A stretch of DNA of 7,317 nucleotides from Verrucomicrobiota bacterium (GTDB lineage: Bacteria; Verrucomicrobiota; Verrucomicrobiia; Limisphaerales; J093), in the NCBI GenBank assembly GCA_003695015.1, contig RFJD01000186.1:1-7317 (forward strand), in the 5' to 3' direction. The translations under genes and the position numbers were made by a program. Below, piece after piece: positions 6,457 to 7,317 of this stretch. Every line of letters starts with the position of its first letter. The stretch's first letter is position 1. A model generated the notes under the pieces. It saw only the letters and a list, made by a program, of their open reading frames with translations, was not told the DNA's origin and did not search any database.

Positions 6457-6996
6457 ATGCAAGAACGCCTGGTGCTGACGATTCTGGGGCCGGACCGGCC
6501 GGGGCTGGTCGAACAGCTCGCCGCCTTGGTCACCGCCCACGAAGGCAACTGGCTCGAAAGCCGGATGTGCCGCTTGGGCGGCGAGTTCGCCGGCATCCTC
6601 CGCTGCCAGGTGCCCGACCGCCGGCGCCCCGCCTTCGAACGCGCGCTGGCCGACCTGGAAAAAGCCGGCCTGAGCGTCGTGACCAAGATCGACCCCGGCG
6701 AAACCCCCACCCCCGGCCGGTCCGCCGTCCTCGAAATCGTCGGCCAGGACCGACCCGGCATCATCCGCCACGTCTCCGGCGCCCTCGCCGCCCATGGGGT
6801 CAACGTCGAGGAACTTCAGTCCGAATGCGTCAGCGCCCCGATGTCCGGCGAACTGCTCTTCCAAGCCCGCATCCGGGTCTGGCTGCCGGAAGGGTGCGAC
6901 TTGGAGCGCCTGCGGGCGGACCTCGAACGCCTGGCGGCCGACCTGCTCGCCGAAGTGACCCTGGCACCGGAGAATCCAGCCGGAAAACCCGACTGA
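6457..6996 (+). CDS. Double ACT-domain protein, GcvR-like regulator
   Basis: The 179-residue protein consists almost wholly of two ACT domains. The first (about 3-80) opens with LVLTILGPDRPGLVEQLAAL (5-24) and the second (about 89-170) with AVLEIVGQDRPGIIRHVSGAL (from residue 90). The repeated 'G(P/Q)DRPG(L/I)' signature marks small-molecule-binding ACT modules. The layout and length match GcvR, the glycine-cleavage-system regulatory protein of about 190 residues in E. coli, which works by contacting the activator GcvA rather than by binding DNA. No helix-turn-helix is visible here, consistent with that mode. Related tandem-ACT proteins also occur without a gcv link, so the symbol is withheld. 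The ATG at 6457 has a weak Shine-Dalgarno-like GGCAGGG six bases upstream. The gene lies 21 bp after the cytoplasmic oxidoreductase on the same strand, suggesting co-transcription. The C-terminal tail (PENPAGKPD) is disordered. Confidence 0.88.
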   Translation: MQERLVLTILGPDRPGLVEQLAALVTAHEGNWLESRMCRLGGEFAGILRCQVPDRRRPAFERALADLEKAGLSVVTKIDPGETPTPGRSAVLEIVGQDRPGIIRHVSGALAAHGVNVEELQSECVSAPMSGELLFQARIRVWLPEGCDLERLRADLERLAADLLAEVTLAPENPAGKPD

Positions 6997-7001
6997 CTCC
7001 C

Positions 7002-7018
7002 AGGCAGCCGGGCTGCCT
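7002..7018 (+). terminator. Perfect hairpin just after the ACT-domain gene
   Basis: AGGCAGC (7002-7008) and GCTGCCT (7012-7018) form a perfect seven-base-pair stem with a three-base loop, five bases after the stop codon. A pyrimidine-rich but not T-rich sequence follows (CTTCAACCC). The location fits transcription termination at the end of the cluster, perhaps helped by the C-rich tract immediately downstream. Confidence 0.5.
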
Positions 7019-7078
7019 CTTCAACCCATCACCCTTCAACCCTGCAACCCGCCAGCCCAACACCCCCCACCTCCTCAC
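7017..7078 (+). other. C-rich, G-poor tract, possible Rho-utilisation site
   Basis: By my count these 62 bases hold about 36 C and only 3 G, in sharp contrast to the balanced G and C elsewhere. The octamer TTCAACCC occurs twice (7020-7027 and 7035-7042), 15 bp apart. C-rich, G-poor RNA just after a coding region is what Rho factor loads on, so this may terminate the + strand transcript. That role is inferred from composition only. Confidence 0.35.
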
Positions 7079-7317
7079 GTCGGTGGCGACGGCGGCGTTG
7101 CGCTGCAGGCTTCCAACCTGCACCAGGTCAAGCAGGCAAAATGGCTACACCACACCCCCGGAACTCAAGCCTCACTCACTGCTCACAACGTTCCACTCAC
7201 GAGCCTCTGCTGCGGCCTCCCGGCCTCCTTTGCAGCCCGGACGGCGAGGAAGCAGCCGATGCGCGCTTGCGTCTTGGAGCGCGGGACCGCGACGGCGGGA
7301 CCGCTTTCCAAAGCGCC
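7079..7317. repeat. Gene-free region with short inverted and direct repeats, probable dispersed repeat material
   Basis: No convincing gene lies between the ACT-domain gene and the window edge. The stretch holds TGCAGG/CCTGCA (7104-7109 and 7117-7122) as an inverted repeat. ACCTG/CAGGT (7116-7120 and 7124-7128) overlaps it as an alternative pairing. The 10-mer GCGGGACCGC is present twice (7281-7290 and 7295-7304). The near-palindrome CGCTTTCCAAAGCG (7302-7315) lies at the right edge. This mix of short palindromes resembles interspersed repeats I associate with intergenic DNA in this phylum, but membership of a multi-copy family cannot be shown from one window. An open frame from ATG 7141 runs to the edge but has no recognisable protein features. 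Confidence 0.4.

Noticed and set aside
3822..6864. Two long - strand open frames opposite the oxidoreductase and ACT-domain genes (3822-5210 and 5374-6864)
   Set aside because: Both are antisense shadows of genes with unmistakable family motifs and have no recognisable domains themselves.
7141..7317. Open frame from ATG 7141 running off the right edge
   Set aside because: The 59 codons show no family resemblance, no ribosome binding site and overlap short palindromic repeats; the frame is probably chance.

Overview
The window is a high-GC, gene-dense stretch of a bacterial chromosome. Its protein families point to the Verrucomicrobiota, possibly a Limisphaerales/Pedosphaera-like lineage. This rests on family recognition, not a search: a secreted-type TPR protein of a form I associate with that phylum, a Tat-signal Gfo/Idh/MocA oxidoreductase of the Planctomycetes-Verrucomicrobia type, a ComM with a 'TPDGKMP' segment in place of a cysteine cluster, and GATCCG-type tandem repeats. 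Strong third-position GC bias leaves long open frames opposite the real genes, and these should be ignored.

Layout from left to right. (1) The 3' part of a TPR-repeat protein gene on the + strand runs from the window edge to 1017 and ends in a nine-base tandem repeat. (2) A class I SAM-dependent methyltransferase gene lies on the - strand (1008-2033) and overlaps the TPR gene tail-to-tail by 10 bp. (3) A 149-bp divergent intergenic region separates it from comM (2183-3709, +), a Mg-chelatase-like AAA+ ATPase. (4) A 208-bp gap with two GC-rich hairpins follows; the second is followed by four T. (5) A + strand cluster comprises an exported Gfo/Idh/MocA oxidoreductase (3918-5306), a cytoplasmic Gfo/Idh/MocA oxidoreductase (5407-6435) and a double-ACT-domain regulator of the GcvR type (6457-6996). 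The 100-bp gap between the two oxidoreductases carries a strong inverted repeat and a pair of 15-bp direct repeats spaced exactly 20 bp apart. (6) From 6997 to the right edge I see no convincing gene, only a hairpin, a C-rich/G-poor tract and short inverted and direct repeats that look like dispersed repeat material.

The last three + strand genes probably form a transcription unit. The exported and cytoplasmic oxidoreductases could act in one sugar or polyol pathway. The third gene, only 21 bp further on, would be an amino-acid-sensing regulator or a passive passenger. No substrate can be read from the sequence. I found no mobile element, CRISPR array, tRNA or rRNA, and no clear evidence of an undescribed system. 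The most worthwhile leads are the hairpin/direct-repeat block at 5315-5393 and the repeat-derived coding tail at 943-996.
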